A DNA stretch of 64,000 bases, taken from contig CAKULD010000008.1 in NCBI GenBank assembly GCA_934667065.1, positions 87,246 to 151,245 of the forward strand. The letters are read 5' to 3'. Below the pieces are notes generated by a model. It was not told where the DNA came from and searched no databases. It saw only the letters and a list, made by a program, of their open reading frames with translations. Positions 41,499 to 51,010 of this stretch are shown one piece after another. Made by a program: the position numbers and the translations under genes. Every line of letters begins with the position of its first letter. Positions within the stretch are counted from its first letter, which is position 1. The DNA is from an uncultured Collinsella sp. Lineage in GTDB: Bacteria; Actinomycetota; Coriobacteriia; Coriobacteriales; Coriobacteriaceae.

Positions 41499-43688
41499 CT
41501 AGATAAGTTTGGTGCTTTCCAGCTTTTCGATGATCCAGTCGTTGGCTTTGATGACTGGGCGGCGGAAGACGACGCCCAGGGCAAGCGACGGAATCAGGTA
41601 GCTCGCCAAGATACCTAACTCAATCCAATACTCCATATGGTAGGCACCGGCCATGGCGGCGTGCATCGCGTTGATGCCGTGGGTAAACGGCAGGAACGGA
41701 TAGATCGCCTGGAACACGGGACCGGTCATCTCGATGGGGAACGTACCACCCGAACCGCCGACCTGCATGACCAGCAGCACGACGGCGAGGGCCTTTCCGA
41801 TATCTCCAAACGACACCGTGAGCGTGTAGACAATATTGGAGAACACGAGGCTCGCAACCCAGCCCGCCAGAACAAACTGCAGGGGGTTGTCGCACTGGAT
41901 GCCAAAGAACAGGATGTCGCCCGCGCACACGAGTGTCGCCTGCAGCAGGGCCAAGCCGCCAAAGAACAGGTAACGGCCCAGATAAATCTCGTGCAGACGT
42001 ACAGGAATGAGTTCGTTGATGAGCTCATCGTTAACCGAAACCTTCATCATGGCGGCCAGGACAATCGAGCCGACCCACAGCGACAGAATCGTATAGAACG
42101 GCGCCATGGCCGAACCGTAGTTGCGAATCGGATAGACCGGCTTACGGTCGAGCGAGACGGGGCCCGAAAGCGATACGGCAAGACCCTCGGGGTCGTTGCC
42201 GATCATCGTCTTGATCGTGGCAAGATCGTCCGACATCAGGGCGCCGTCGAGCTCGGACTTGAAGGCACTGATCTTATCGGATGCCTCGCCCAGCTGATCC
42301 GAAGCCTTGTTGACCAGCTTAGCGGCCTTGGAAAGGCCCTTCGCGAGCGAACCGGAAGCGTCGGTCAGACCGCTCACGGCGCTATCCAAGTCACCCGAGA
42401 TACCGTTCAGCGAATCCAAAACGCCCGAAATGGTCTTCTTAAGCTCCTTGGCCTTGACCGAGAACGTGGAATCGTAATCGATCTTGGCACCCGAGACACC
42501 CGCCTTGGCATCGGCGATTGCCTGGTCGGTTTCGGCGCGAACATCATTGACCTTAGCCATGCTGTCCGTGAGCGATGTCGCGATACTCGTCAGTTCCTTG
42601 GCATTGTTGCGATACTCCGTCGCGATTTTGCCCAGCTCTGCAGCCGCGTCCTCAAGCCCCGCCTTGAGTTTGTCGTTACTCACCTGATCGGCAAGATTGC
42701 GGAGCTTATCCGCCGCGGCGTCGATCTCGTCGGCACGCGCATTGAGCGACGCTGCGCCGTCGTTGAGCTGAGACACCGTAAGATCGACATGCTGGTTTGC
42801 AGCGTCGAATGCCTTTGCAAGCTCGGTAGAAACGTTATCGAACGACCCGGCACTTCCATCAATCGCCGCATCGATGGCATCGCTGGCAGCCTTGAGCGCT
42901 TGTTCCGAATCACCGATACCGCTCTCGGCATGCTCCATCAGCTGTTTTACCGACTGCTCGGTAGTTCCGGTCTGCTTGAGCAGGCTGCCCGCCGACGTCA
43001 GCGAATCGGAGGTCGAGCTCAAAATGCCCGCAAGTGACGTTGCGCTGGCCTGAATGTCCTGCAGGTCCTGAACCGAGTCGCCAAGCGTCGAGGACAGGTT
43101 GGCGATGAAGTTGCTAACCTGGTCGGTGCTCATGTAGTCGAGCAGGCTGGACACCGTCTTAAGACCGATCGTCGTGATGGTCTCGGTAAAGGTCTCGTTG
43201 ACCTGGTTCTGAACGGCACTCGAGCCCTTTTCGGTCACGATCTGGGCGATGGCGTTGGCCTTCTGGTCCTCGTAGAACTCGATATCGGCATGCTTCACGT
43301 CGGTCGAGAAGAGCGTCATCATGTCGGAGCTAAAGCTCTTGGGGATTACGACGGCCGCATAGTAAGCGCCCGACTTAACACCGTCGATAGCCTTATCGCG
43401 ATCGTTGAGCACAACCCAGTCAAAGTTCTCGTTACCACGCAGAGCGGCCGTCACGTTTTCGCCCACGTTGATCTCGACGGGAATCAGGTCGCTCTCGTAG
43501 CCCTCGTCGGTATTGACCACGGCGATCTTAAGATTGCCGGTATTGCCGTACGGGTCCCAGCTGCCGGCGATGTTAAACCATGCGTAAAGGCACGGCACGA
43601 TGATCAGACCCATCACGACAATCATGCCGATTACGGAGTGAGACACATTTTGGACGTCGCGCTTAAACAGATGCAGGATGTTCTTCAT
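41499..43688 (-). CDS. YhgE/Pip-type membrane protein, second of a pair
   Basis: 729 residues. One N-terminal membrane helix (about 18-40), a large extracytoplasmic region (about 45-520) rich in coiled-coil heptads, and about five C-terminal helices of the ABC-2 transporter type. The motif CLYAWFNIAGSWDPYGNTGNLKIAVVN is the hallmark of the family (phage infection protein, YhgE, EsaA-like). Members act in envelope processes and type VII-like secretion; the role here is unknown. ATG follows the upstream stop codon directly (TAAATG) and its GGAGGTGAGG site lies inside the upstream gene, so the two are translationally coupled. Confidence 0.87.
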   Translation of the reverse strand: MKNILHLFKRDVQNVSHSVIGMIVVMGLIIVPCLYAWFNIAGSWDPYGNTGNLKIAVVNTDEGYESDLIPVEINVGENVTAALRGNENFDWVVLNDRDKAIDGVKSGAYYAAVVIPKSFSSDMMTLFSTDVKHADIEFYEDQKANAIAQIVTEKGSSAVQNQVNETFTETITTIGLKTVSSLLDYMSTDQVSNFIANLSSTLGDSVQDLQDIQASATSLAGILSSTSDSLTSAGSLLKQTGTTEQSVKQLMEHAESGIGDSEQALKAASDAIDAAIDGSAGSFDNVSTELAKAFDAANQHVDLTVSQLNDGAASLNARADEIDAAADKLRNLADQVSNDKLKAGLEDAAAELGKIATEYRNNAKELTSIATSLTDSMAKVNDVRAETDQAIADAKAGVSGAKIDYDSTFSVKAKELKKTISGVLDSLNGISGDLDSAVSGLTDASGSLAKGLSKAAKLVNKASDQLGEASDKISAFKSELDGALMSDDLATIKTMIGNDPEGLAVSLSGPVSLDRKPVYPIRNYGSAMAPFYTILSLWVGSIVLAAMMKVSVNDELINELIPVRLHEIYLGRYLFFGGLALLQATLVCAGDILFFGIQCDNPLQFVLAGWVASLVFSNIVYTLTVSFGDIGKALAVVLLVMQVGGSGGTFPIEMTGPVFQAIYPFLPFTHGINAMHAAMAGAYHMEYWIELGILASYLIPSLALGVVFRRPVIKANDWIIEKLESTKLI

Positions 43689-46490
43689 TTATGCCTCACC
43701 TCCTTTTGAGTGCTTGCCAAGCGGGGCGTCATCCTCATTCATCACAAACGTGTCGTCCCCGTTTGCGGGCACATGGTGCATATTGTGGTGAATGGACTGG
43801 TCGGCAGCCTGATCCTTGGATTTAGAGCCTCGCTCGCTGGCATTCAGGCCAAACATGCGACGGGCGGCAGGGATCGCCGCTGTGTGCTCGCGCATCTCGC
43901 GGCGCAGGTCCTCGTCCGAAAGCGCCGAGATGCGCATCTGGGTGTTGAGGCTTGCGCGGATGTACTCGATATTGATCAGCCAGCCGCAAATGACAATGAC
44001 GGAGATAATCCAAATGACCAGCAAGATGATCTTGACGTTATTGTCGACATCGAGAACCGTCGAGAGCACAAAGATCAGCACTTGCACGCCCACCACGGCA
44101 GCAAAGCCGCCCTTGATGTAGTACGGGTAACGATGCTCAAAAGCCACTGCATGTTCGAGCAGCTCGCGGCGATACGAATCGGAATCGAGCATGACGCGCA
44201 TGGCCGTACGCAGCGAATAACGTTGGCGCGGCAGGTCATTGGACTCGCAGATCATAAGGCCCGTCGTGGAAAGCTGCTTGTCAAAGAGCAGGTTGAGGTT
44301 GAGCAGCAGCGGACGCAGCTGCAAGCCAATAAAGAGTGCGATGGCAAGGAACACGCCCAAGATGCACAGGTTGAACAGGTAGTTGAACGAGTACATGCCG
44401 CCGACGGTCTCGCGCAGCAGATTGATGCCGTAGGTAAAGGGCAGCAGCGGGTGCAGCCACTGGAAAAAGCCGGGCATCATCTCGATGGGATACATGCCCG
44501 ACGAGCCGGGGATCTGCACGATGACGAGGATGACGCCGATCGCTTTGCCGATATGCTTAAACGTGGTGGACAGCGCGTAGATGATGTTGACGTACGTAAA
44601 CGAGATGGCGATGCCGCCCAGCACAAAAAGCAATGGGTTGACGCACTGCACGCCGATAATCAGGTCGCCCACCGTCACGATAATGGCCTGGAATGCGCCC
44701 AGGATTACCAGCAGCAGCCAACGGCCAAAGTAGCCCTGACGCGCCGTAAAGGTGCCGATGCCCTCGCGATCGACTTCGAGCTTGTAGATGGCGATGAGCA
44801 CGTAGCCGCCCACCCAAAGCGCCAGGTTGGTGTAGAACGGAGCGATGCCCGAGCCAAAGCTCTTGACCGGATAGATTGCCTTGGACGTCAGCTCAACCGG
44901 AGACGCCATGAAATCTGCCACGTCATTGACGTCGACATTCATCAGGTCGGCCAGCTCGCCCATGGACTCGGACGTTTGAAGCGCCGCGATGTCGTTGGCA
45001 GCGGTTGCAAGCTTGTCCTGAACCTTGGCAAGTGAGGCATCGGTCTGGGACAGCGTGGTCTTTGCCTGTTTGAGGGTAGCATCGAGCTGCGACAGCGTGC
45101 CGCGTGCATTTGCAATCGTGGGGGTAAGCCCCGACACGATACCGGTCAGGTCGCCTGAAACGGCGGCAAAGGAATCAAGCGCGCTCGAAGCCTTCGGCAG
45201 CGCGTTTTGGCCCAGATCCGTCTGGGCCTGGCCAATGTTGGTCGCGCCGGTTTGAATCGCGCTATTGATAGCATCGCTGGCACCCGAAACGGCCGAGGCG
45301 TCATTCGCAATAGCGCTTGACTGCGCAGAGAGATTGTCTTTAACGGCCTGAAGGCTCTCGTTTTGTCCTCGTAGCGTGTCAATCGTCGACGCGATCAGCG
45401 CGTTGATCTCATCCGAACCCGTCGGCGCGCTGTCAGCAAGTTCCTGCAGCTTATCGATAAGAGCCTTGTTGTGGTCAATCGTCGTCTGAAGCGACTCGAG
45501 CGAATTATCGATACGGGTGGTTGTGGACGTCAGCGCGCCCGTCATCTTTCCGACGGCGGCGTTTGCAGACGCCGACGTCTTGGTCAGCGCGAGGCTGCCC
45601 TCAGAGAGCGCCTTCGAAAGCGAGGTGATGGACTTGCCCGCCGTGGTGCGAGCCTCGCCCAACAAGTCATTTCCCTGAGAAATCGCCTGTGTAAGCGAAG
45701 GGGTCTGCCCCTGCAAGCCGGCAAGTGCCACGTCGGCAGAAGCGATGGCACCGCTCGTCTTATCGATGGCGGTATTCATGTCGCCGATGGAGTCACGCAC
45801 TTCGCTCAGGGTTTCGGACGCCTCGGACACCGAGCTCGTCAGCGAATTCTGCGTTTGGGTAGCCCTGTCCTTTAGATCGATACCCGCATCTTTCGCAATG
45901 CCGGCTACGGTCTCGCCCACCGTGGAGACAAACTCCGCGTTGATCTGCTCCTCAATAGTATTGGCACCGGTATCGGTGACCTTAGGCGCAATGGCGCTCT
46001 TTTTCTCGTTGACGTAGTACGTGAGCTTGGGCTGATGGTAATTGCCGTCGAGCATCGATACGAGATTGTCGGAGAAATTCTTGGGGATCACGATGGCAGC
46101 GTAATACTCGCCGCTCTCGACGCCCTCCTTGGCATCGGCGGCCGAGTCGACGAAGGTCCAGCCCAGCTGATCGTTCTCTTTGAGCTGGTCGACCACTTTA
46201 TCGCCTGCGTTGAGCTCGCCCACCAGGTCATTCTGGGTGCCCTGATCGTTGTTGGCGATGGCGATTTTAATGCCCTGGGTATTTCCGTACGGATCCCAGT
46301 TGGCAACGATGTTGTACCAGGCATATAGCGAGGGAATGACGCACACGCCCAGGGTAACCACCAGGGCGACGGGGTTCACGAGCAATCGCTTGATGTCGCG
46401 TTTAAAGATCGCAAAGGACACCTTTGCATCGGATAGTTTGCTGCCGAGACTCACGCTTGGACCATCCATCCTGTCGTTTAGCCGAATCAT
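43689..46490 (-). CDS. YhgE/Pip-type membrane protein, first of a pair
   Basis: About 933 residues with the same plan: an N-terminal helix near SLYAWYNIVANWDPYGNTQGIKIAIAN, a long coiled-coil ectodomain, about six membrane segments, then an extra C-terminal region with two further helices (VVGVQVLIFVLS; ILLVIWIISVIVICGWL) and a charged, His-containing tail of about 70 residues. The start is uncertain: ATG at 46505, 46490 and 46469 are all possible and none has a strong binding site. It is paralogous to the gene that follows and joined to it without a gap; the two may form a heteromer. Confidence 0.85.
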   Translation of the reverse strand: MIRLNDRMDGPSVSLGSKLSDAKVSFAIFKRDIKRLLVNPVALVVTLGVCVIPSLYAWYNIVANWDPYGNTQGIKIAIANNDQGTQNDLVGELNAGDKVVDQLKENDQLGWTFVDSAADAKEGVESGEYYAAIVIPKNFSDNLVSMLDGNYHQPKLTYYVNEKKSAIAPKVTDTGANTIEEQINAEFVSTVGETVAGIAKDAGIDLKDRATQTQNSLTSSVSEASETLSEVRDSIGDMNTAIDKTSGAIASADVALAGLQGQTPSLTQAISQGNDLLGEARTTAGKSITSLSKALSEGSLALTKTSASANAAVGKMTGALTSTTTRIDNSLESLQTTIDHNKALIDKLQELADSAPTGSDEINALIASTIDTLRGQNESLQAVKDNLSAQSSAIANDASAVSGASDAINSAIQTGATNIGQAQTDLGQNALPKASSALDSFAAVSGDLTGIVSGLTPTIANARGTLSQLDATLKQAKTTLSQTDASLAKVQDKLATAANDIAALQTSESMGELADLMNVDVNDVADFMASPVELTSKAIYPVKSFGSGIAPFYTNLALWVGGYVLIAIYKLEVDREGIGTFTARQGYFGRWLLLVILGAFQAIIVTVGDLIIGVQCVNPLLFVLGGIAISFTYVNIIYALSTTFKHIGKAIGVILVIVQIPGSSGMYPIEMMPGFFQWLHPLLPFTYGINLLRETVGGMYSFNYLFNLCILGVFLAIALFIGLQLRPLLLNLNLLFDKQLSTTGLMICESNDLPRQRYSLRTAMRVMLDSDSYRRELLEHAVAFEHRYPYYIKGGFAAVVGVQVLIFVLSTVLDVDNNVKIILLVIWIISVIVICGWLINIEYIRASLNTQMRISALSDEDLRREMREHTAAIPAARRMFGLNASERGSKSKDQAADQSIHHNMHHVPANGDDTFVMNEDDAPLGKHSKGGEA

Positions 46491-46675
46491 GCTATTAACA
46501 ACCATTGTACGGAGGCACTTTGGCGCCTCGCAGCACAATGGTGCTGAGTTTTGCGGGTAGCAATATACTACGAAGATGAGTTAACGTACAGATGTACAGT
46601 ATCTCAAATTCCCGCAGCTCACAAAACCACAACCCGCACAAATTAGCTACCCTAACAACGTCGCAGGTTGAGCAT

Positions 46676-46823
46676 AAGCCAGCGAAAACGCCCCTAAGCG
46701 AGCAAGGTGACGTGAAAGAGGAGGGAAGCGTACTTTGGTACGCGACCGACGATTGAACGTCAGATTGCCGCTTAGGGGCGTTTGCAGCGTCGACTGGTCC
46801 GCCGTTCGTTAGAACGGCGGAAC
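46676..46823 (-). repeat. Nested palindrome, family A copy 2
   Basis: Same block order as copy 1, in reverse orientation: TTCCGCCGTTC hairpin at 46798-46823, GTCGACGCTGC, arm 46769-46783 pairing perfectly over 15 bp with 46686-46700, CAATCTGACGTTCAAT, an inner GCGTAC/GTACGC hairpin, TTTCACGTCACCTT and CGCTGGCTT. The arms share no sequence with copy 1. It starts 7 bases beyond the htpG stop. Confidence 0.85.
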
Positions 46824-46830
46824 CACATAA

Positions 46831-48855
46831 CTACATCAAGTTACAAACAGCTGCTGCGAAGGCTACGGGGTCCTCGGGGAGAATGCCTTCGACCAGCAGG
46901 GCCTGGTCGTAGAGCAGGCCGGAGTACTGCTTGATCTTGTCGGCGTCGCCCGCCTTCTGGGCGGCGACGAGCTTGGCAAAGACGGGATGTTTGGCGTTGA
47001 GCTCAAGCACGCGCTGGCTCTTGGGCATGCCATCGGGCGCGCCCTCGGGACCCTTTTGGAGCACCTTCTCCATCTCGAGCGACAGCGGACCCTCGGTGGT
47101 AATGCAGGCGGGCGCGTCGGTCAGGCGCGCGGAAACGGCAACCTTCTCGACCTTGTCGCCGAGCGCCTCCTTCATGGCGCTAAAGAGGTCCTCGTTCTCC
47201 TTGGTGGCGTCCTCGGCCTCCTTCTTCTCATCCTCGGTTGCCAGATCAAGATCGCCGGTCGCAACGTTCTTGAGCTCCAGATGACGATCCTCGACCTCGG
47301 GCTCGGCACCATCGGCAACCGCCTTCTCGGCTGCCTCGCGAGCAGCATCGTCCTCGTAGACCTTGGGCATATCGGCGGCCACGTACTCGCGCATGGCCTG
47401 GAAGGTAAACTCGTCCACGTCCTGCGTCAGCAGCAGCACGTCGTAGCCGCGGTCGAGCACGCCCTTCACCACGGGCATCTTGGCCAAGCGCTCACGCGAG
47501 TCGCCGGCAGCGTAATAGATGGCCTTCTGGTCCTCGGGCATACCCTTGGCATACTCGGCCAGGGTGATCATCTTCTGCTCCTTGGCAGACCAGAACAGCA
47601 GCAGGTCGGCGAGCTCATCGGCCTTCATGCCATAGCTCGAGTAGATGCCGTACTTAAGGCCGCGGCCAAAGTTCTCAAAGAACTTCTCATAGGCCTCGCG
47701 GTCGTTGTCACGCATGTCCTCGAGATCGGCGGTAATCTTCTTCTCAACGCGCTTGGCGATAGCCTTGAGCTGACGGTTCTGCTGCAACGTCTCACGCGAA
47801 ATATTGAGCGTCACATCGGCAGAGTCCACGACGCCGCGCACAAAGTTGTAGTAATCGGGCAGCAGGTCGTCGCACTTCTCCATGATCAGCACGTTAGAGC
47901 TGTAGAGCGACAGACCCTTCTCGTAGTCCTTGCTGTACAGATCGAACGGTGCGCGACCCGGAACAAACAGCAGAGCGTCGTACTCGAGCGTGCCCTCGGC
48001 ATGGAAGCTAATGGTGCGGGCGGGATCGTCAAAGTCGTGGAACGTGGACTTATAGAACTCGTTGTAGTCCTTCTGCTCTACGTCGGAGCTGCGTTTCTTC
48101 CAGATCGGCGTCATGGAGTTGATGGTCTCGAGCTCCTGGTAGTCCTCGTACTCGGGCGTGTAATCATCGCCGGCGTCCTCGGGCTTGGGCTTCTGACGGC
48201 TCTTGGAAACCATCATCTGAATCGGGTAGCGCACATAGTTGCTGTACTGCTGAATCAGGCTCTTAAGGCCCCACTCGGTCAGGAAGCGGTCATAGGTCTC
48301 GGCCTCACCGTCGGCGTCGAGCTTCTCGTTCTCGCGCAGCGTCAGGATGACGTCGGTACCGTGCTCAGAACGCTCACCGTCCTCGATGGTGTAGCCCTCA
48401 AGGCCGTCGGACTCCCACACGTGCGCTGTGTCCTCGCCATAGGCGCGGCTGACGACCTTCACGTGGCTGGCGACCATAAAGGCAGAGTAGAAGCCCACGC
48501 CAAACTGGCCGATGATGTCGACATCTGAGCCCTGCTGCTCGGCGTTCTCGGTCTTAAACTCCTCGGAACCGGAGTGTGCGATGGTGCCCAGGTTGCGCTC
48601 GAGCTCCTCAGCGGTCATACCAATACCGTTATCCGAGATCGTGATGGTACGTGCATCCTTATCAAAGGAGACGCGAATGGCCAGGTCGCCCTGGTCGAGC
48701 TTGACGTTCGAATCCTGCAGGCTCTTAAAGTTGAGCTTGTCGACGGCATCGCTCGCGTTGGAGATAAGCTCGCGCAGGAAGATTTCCTTGTTGGTATAGA
48801 TGGAGTTAATCATGAGGTCGAGCAGTTTTTTGCTCTCGGTCTTAAATTGACGCAT
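46831..48855 (-). CDS. htpG: Hsp90-family chaperone HtpG
   Basis: 674 residues. The N-terminal ATP lid and GHKL motifs are clear: IFLRELISNASDAVDKL, TISDNGIGMT and IGQFGVGFYSAFMV. The middle domain has KDYEKGLSLYSSNVLIM and the catalytic-loop Arg in NISRETLQQNR, followed by a C-terminal dimerisation domain. There is an acidic insertion near 545-575. HtpG refolds and stabilises proteins under stress. AAAGGACTGCAC lies before the ATG. A terminator-like hairpin is found in its leader. Confidence 0.96.
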   Translation of the reverse strand: MRQFKTESKKLLDLMINSIYTNKEIFLRELISNASDAVDKLNFKSLQDSNVKLDQGDLAIRVSFDKDARTITISDNGIGMTAEELERNLGTIAHSGSEEFKTENAEQQGSDVDIIGQFGVGFYSAFMVASHVKVVSRAYGEDTAHVWESDGLEGYTIEDGERSEHGTDVILTLRENEKLDADGEAETYDRFLTEWGLKSLIQQYSNYVRYPIQMMVSKSRQKPKPEDAGDDYTPEYEDYQELETINSMTPIWKKRSSDVEQKDYNEFYKSTFHDFDDPARTISFHAEGTLEYDALLFVPGRAPFDLYSKDYEKGLSLYSSNVLIMEKCDDLLPDYYNFVRGVVDSADVTLNISRETLQQNRQLKAIAKRVEKKITADLEDMRDNDREAYEKFFENFGRGLKYGIYSSYGMKADELADLLLFWSAKEQKMITLAEYAKGMPEDQKAIYYAAGDSRERLAKMPVVKGVLDRGYDVLLLTQDVDEFTFQAMREYVAADMPKVYEDDAAREAAEKAVADGAEPEVEDRHLELKNVATGDLDLATEDEKKEAEDATKENEDLFSAMKEALGDKVEKVAVSARLTDAPACITTEGPLSLEMEKVLQKGPEGAPDGMPKSQRVLELNAKHPVFAKLVAAQKAGDADKIKQYSGLLYDQALLVEGILPEDPVAFAAAVCNLM

Positions 48856-48884
48856 GTGCAGTCCTTTCGCGCTACCCCTGCCCG

Positions 48885-48910
48885 CAAAAACGGCTCGGTT
48901 GCCCGAGCCG
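48885..48910 (-). terminator. Intrinsic-terminator-like hairpin in the htpG leader
   Basis: An 8-bp perfect stem CGGCTCGG/CCGAGCCG with a GCAA tetraloop, then TTTTTG on the minus strand, ending 30 bases before the htpG ATG. It may end the GNAT transcript, or work as an attenuator if the htpG promoter lies upstream of it. Confidence 0.75.
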
Positions 48911-49026
48911 CATTGCAGACCTGCTATGTTCAGACTTAGATTTTATAACCCATTAGCGCGCATATATACATACGGAATCGAAAAACTGTATGTCGGAACG
49001 CCCATGCGTCGATTGCCGAGGAGTGT

Positions 49027-49038
49027 CCCCCCCCCCCC
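49027..49038. repeat. Homopolymeric C12 tract
   Basis: Twelve consecutive C (plus strand) located 25-36 bases beyond the acetyltransferase stop and upstream of htpG. Such tracts vary in length by slippage. Confidence 0.85.
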
Positions 49039-49062
49039 GCTGCCGGCCGAAAAGGAACGTCC

Positions 49063-49563
49063 CTATCTGTCGCTCACGCGTTTGGCCATCCAGGCATGGG
49101 GCTGGCCTTCGTCCTCATAGTCCACCGGCGCGATCTGCGTGTAGCCAGCCTTGGCGTAGAGAGGCAGGACATACTCTTGAGCGTGCAGTTTTATGAGCTT
49201 GGCACCGGCATCGCGCGCGGCGGTATCACTCGCCTCCACAATTTTGCTTGCCAGACCACGACGGCGCATCGAGGGCAACACCGCGACGCGTCCCATAATG
49301 AAGGTCTCCCCTGCCGCAACGCCTTCGTCCATCTCGCACGCCGGCGACACCGGTGCCTCCGCGTCGGCTACGCGCTCCAGCTCCTCGGGAAACACGCGCG
49401 AACAACCGGCGAGCTCGCCGTCCACGTACAGCGTCACATGGATGCAGCTCGGAGCCTCGTCGATAGCGTCAAACTCATTCTCGTAGCCCTGCTCATCCAT
49501 AAAAACGACGCGGCGCACCAGCGCCGCGTCTTCAAAGCATCCCGTCTTAAGTTGGATATCCAT
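49063..49563 (-). CDS. GNAT-family N-acetyltransferase
   Basis: About 166 residues. The acetyl-CoA binding loop RVAVLPSMRRRGLASKIVEA (about 95-114, Q/RxxGxG/A type) and the C-terminal AGYTQIA are typical of GNAT enzymes; the N-terminus resembles ElaA-like proteins. The acceptor is unknown. ATG 49563 follows AAGGGGC; six further in-frame codons lack a site. It lies just after the cpsB gene on the same strand, 39 bases away. Confidence 0.85.
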   Translation of the reverse strand: MDIQLKTGCFEDAALVRRVVFMDEQGYENEFDAIDEAPSCIHVTLYVDGELAGCSRVFPEELERVADAEAPVSPACEMDEGVAAGETFIMGRVAVLPSMRRRGLASKIVEASDTAARDAGAKLIKLHAQEYVLPLYAKAGYTQIAPVDYEDEGQPHAWMAKRVSDR

Positions 49564-49602
49564 GGCTGCCCCTTCATTCAATGCGAACGTTAGGGACAGA
49601 TT

Positions 49603-50253
49603 TTAGCGAAAATGAGCTCCGCGCACGCTGAACTTCGCGCGAGCCTTTGCCAGGCAGTCGTAATGACCCACGTTATGGGCATCGCTCGCGATAAAGCTGT
49701 ACAGGTTCTGATCGAACAGGCGCTGCGCGGGCTTTTTCTCGCGACCAAAGCGACCGCCGGCAATAAAGTCTGCCGAAGCCTGGAGTTTACAGCCCATTTC
49801 GACCAGACGCTCAGCCACACCCACGTCCTTTTGGACGGCACGATAGCGCTCGGGATGGGCGATGATCACCTGGTAGCCAAGGCACTGCAAATCGTAGATC
49901 GTGTTCTCGTACTCTCTAAACGCATACGCATCGGCATGCGTCGAAAGCTCGAGCAGAAACTCGTTGGTCCCATCGAAATGCAGGTGCTCCGCGGCATCAA
50001 TGCCAAGCTCGACGAGCTTGCGGTGGTTGACCTCAAAGCCCATCTGAAGCGGAAAACCATCAGCGTTATCACGTAGCAGCTCAAAAGCATCCCACATCTT
50101 GTCGTAGTCAAAATAGGGATCGCGGCAGTGCGGAGTGCAAACGATTCTGGTTACACCGGCCCGCTTGGCAGCCTCGAGCATCGCCAGGCTCTCATCGAGA
50201 TCGGCGGCGCCGTCGTCTACACCCGGCAAGATATGGCAATGGATGTCACGCAT
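49603..50253 (-). CDS. PHP-type protein-tyrosine phosphatase (CpsB/YwqE)
   Basis: 216 residues. The PHP metal motifs are present: DIHCHILPGVDDGA at the N-terminus, CTPHCRDPYF, QVIIAHPERY and ASDAHN. CpsB/Wzb-like PHP phosphatases remove phosphate from the tyrosine tail of the CpsD kinase and so control capsule or polysaccharide synthesis. It is the last gene of cpsC-cpsD-cpsB; the gap to cpsD is 17 bases. Confidence 0.9.
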   Translation of the reverse strand: MRDIHCHILPGVDDGAADLDESLAMLEAAKRAGVTRIVCTPHCRDPYFDYDKMWDAFELLRDNADGFPLQMGFEVNHRKLVELGIDAAEHLHFDGTNEFLLELSTHADAYAFREYENTIYDLQCLGYQVIIAHPERYRAVQKDVGVAERLVEMGCKLQASADFIAGGRFGREKKPAQRLFDQNLYSFIASDAHNVGHYDCLAKARAKFSVRGAHFR

Positions 50254-50270
50254 AAATCGGCCTTAATCAG

Positions 50271-51008
50271 CTAAACGTTTGCTCGGTTGGTGAAGATGCC
50301 CTTTTTGGAAGCACCCTGATCGCCAGAGCCCTTCTTTACCTTCTTACCGTCCTTAGTGTAGTAAGAATAGTAATACTCGCTGGTCTCGGTCTCACAGTAG
50401 TTCATAACGGTACCGATGAGCTTGACCCTCTCGGACTTCTTAAGCTGGCCGATAGCGTTGAGTGCTTCCTCGCGCTTGGTAAAGTCCTCGCGCACCACGA
50501 ACAGCGTACCGTCGGTCAGGCTGGCGATCTCGGCAGCATCGATGAAGGTGCCGACCGGAGGAGCGTCGAAGATAACGTACTGGAACTTAGCAGACAGCGC
50601 CTTTACCAGTTTGGAAAAACGATGGGAGACGATGATGTCGGCAGGATTGGGAATGTGCGGCTCGGCATCGAGGAAGTAGAAGTTCTTCTGACCCGTCTCG
50701 ACGATCGCCTGGTCGATGGAAATCTGCTCGGACAGGACCGCGTAGAGTCCGCCGCGCGAACGGACGCCGAGCATATCGGAAAGGGACCTGCGGCGCATAT
50801 CGGCCTCGACCAGAAGCACGGACTTGCCGCTCGTGGCGATTGCCTGAGCAAGGTTGATGGAAACCGTAGACTTGCCCTCGTTGGGAATCGAGGACGTAAC
50901 GGTGATGGTGCGAATGGGGTCATCCACGCTCGCAAAGCGGATGTTGGCCAGAAGGGTCTTGGCGGCATTCTGCACAACGAGCTTATCGGTGTTCTTTGCC
51001 TTAGCCAT
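50271..51008 (-). CDS. Bacterial tyrosine kinase (CpsD/CapB)
   Basis: 245 residues of the BY-kinase family. Walker A SSIPNEGKSTVSINLA, Walker A' LLVEADMRRRSL and Walker B YVIFDAPPVG are all visible. The autophosphorylated tyrosine cluster SEYYYSYYTKDGKK lies near the C-terminus. It works with the membrane activator CpsC encoded just upstream (2 bases apart). No glycosyltransferases are seen in the window, so the polysaccharide it regulates is encoded elsewhere. Confidence 0.92.
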   Translation of the reverse strand: MAKAKNTDKLVVQNAAKTLLANIRFASVDDPIRTITVTSSIPNEGKSTVSINLAQAIATSGKSVLLVEADMRRRSLSDMLGVRSRGGLYAVLSEQISIDQAIVETGQKNFYFLDAEPHIPNPADIIVSHRFSKLVKALSAKFQYVIFDAPPVGTFIDAAEIASLTDGTLFVVREDFTKREEALNAIGQLKKSERVKLIGTVMNYCETETSEYYYSYYTKDGKKVKKGSGDQGASKKGIFTNRANV

Positions 51009-51010
51009 GC

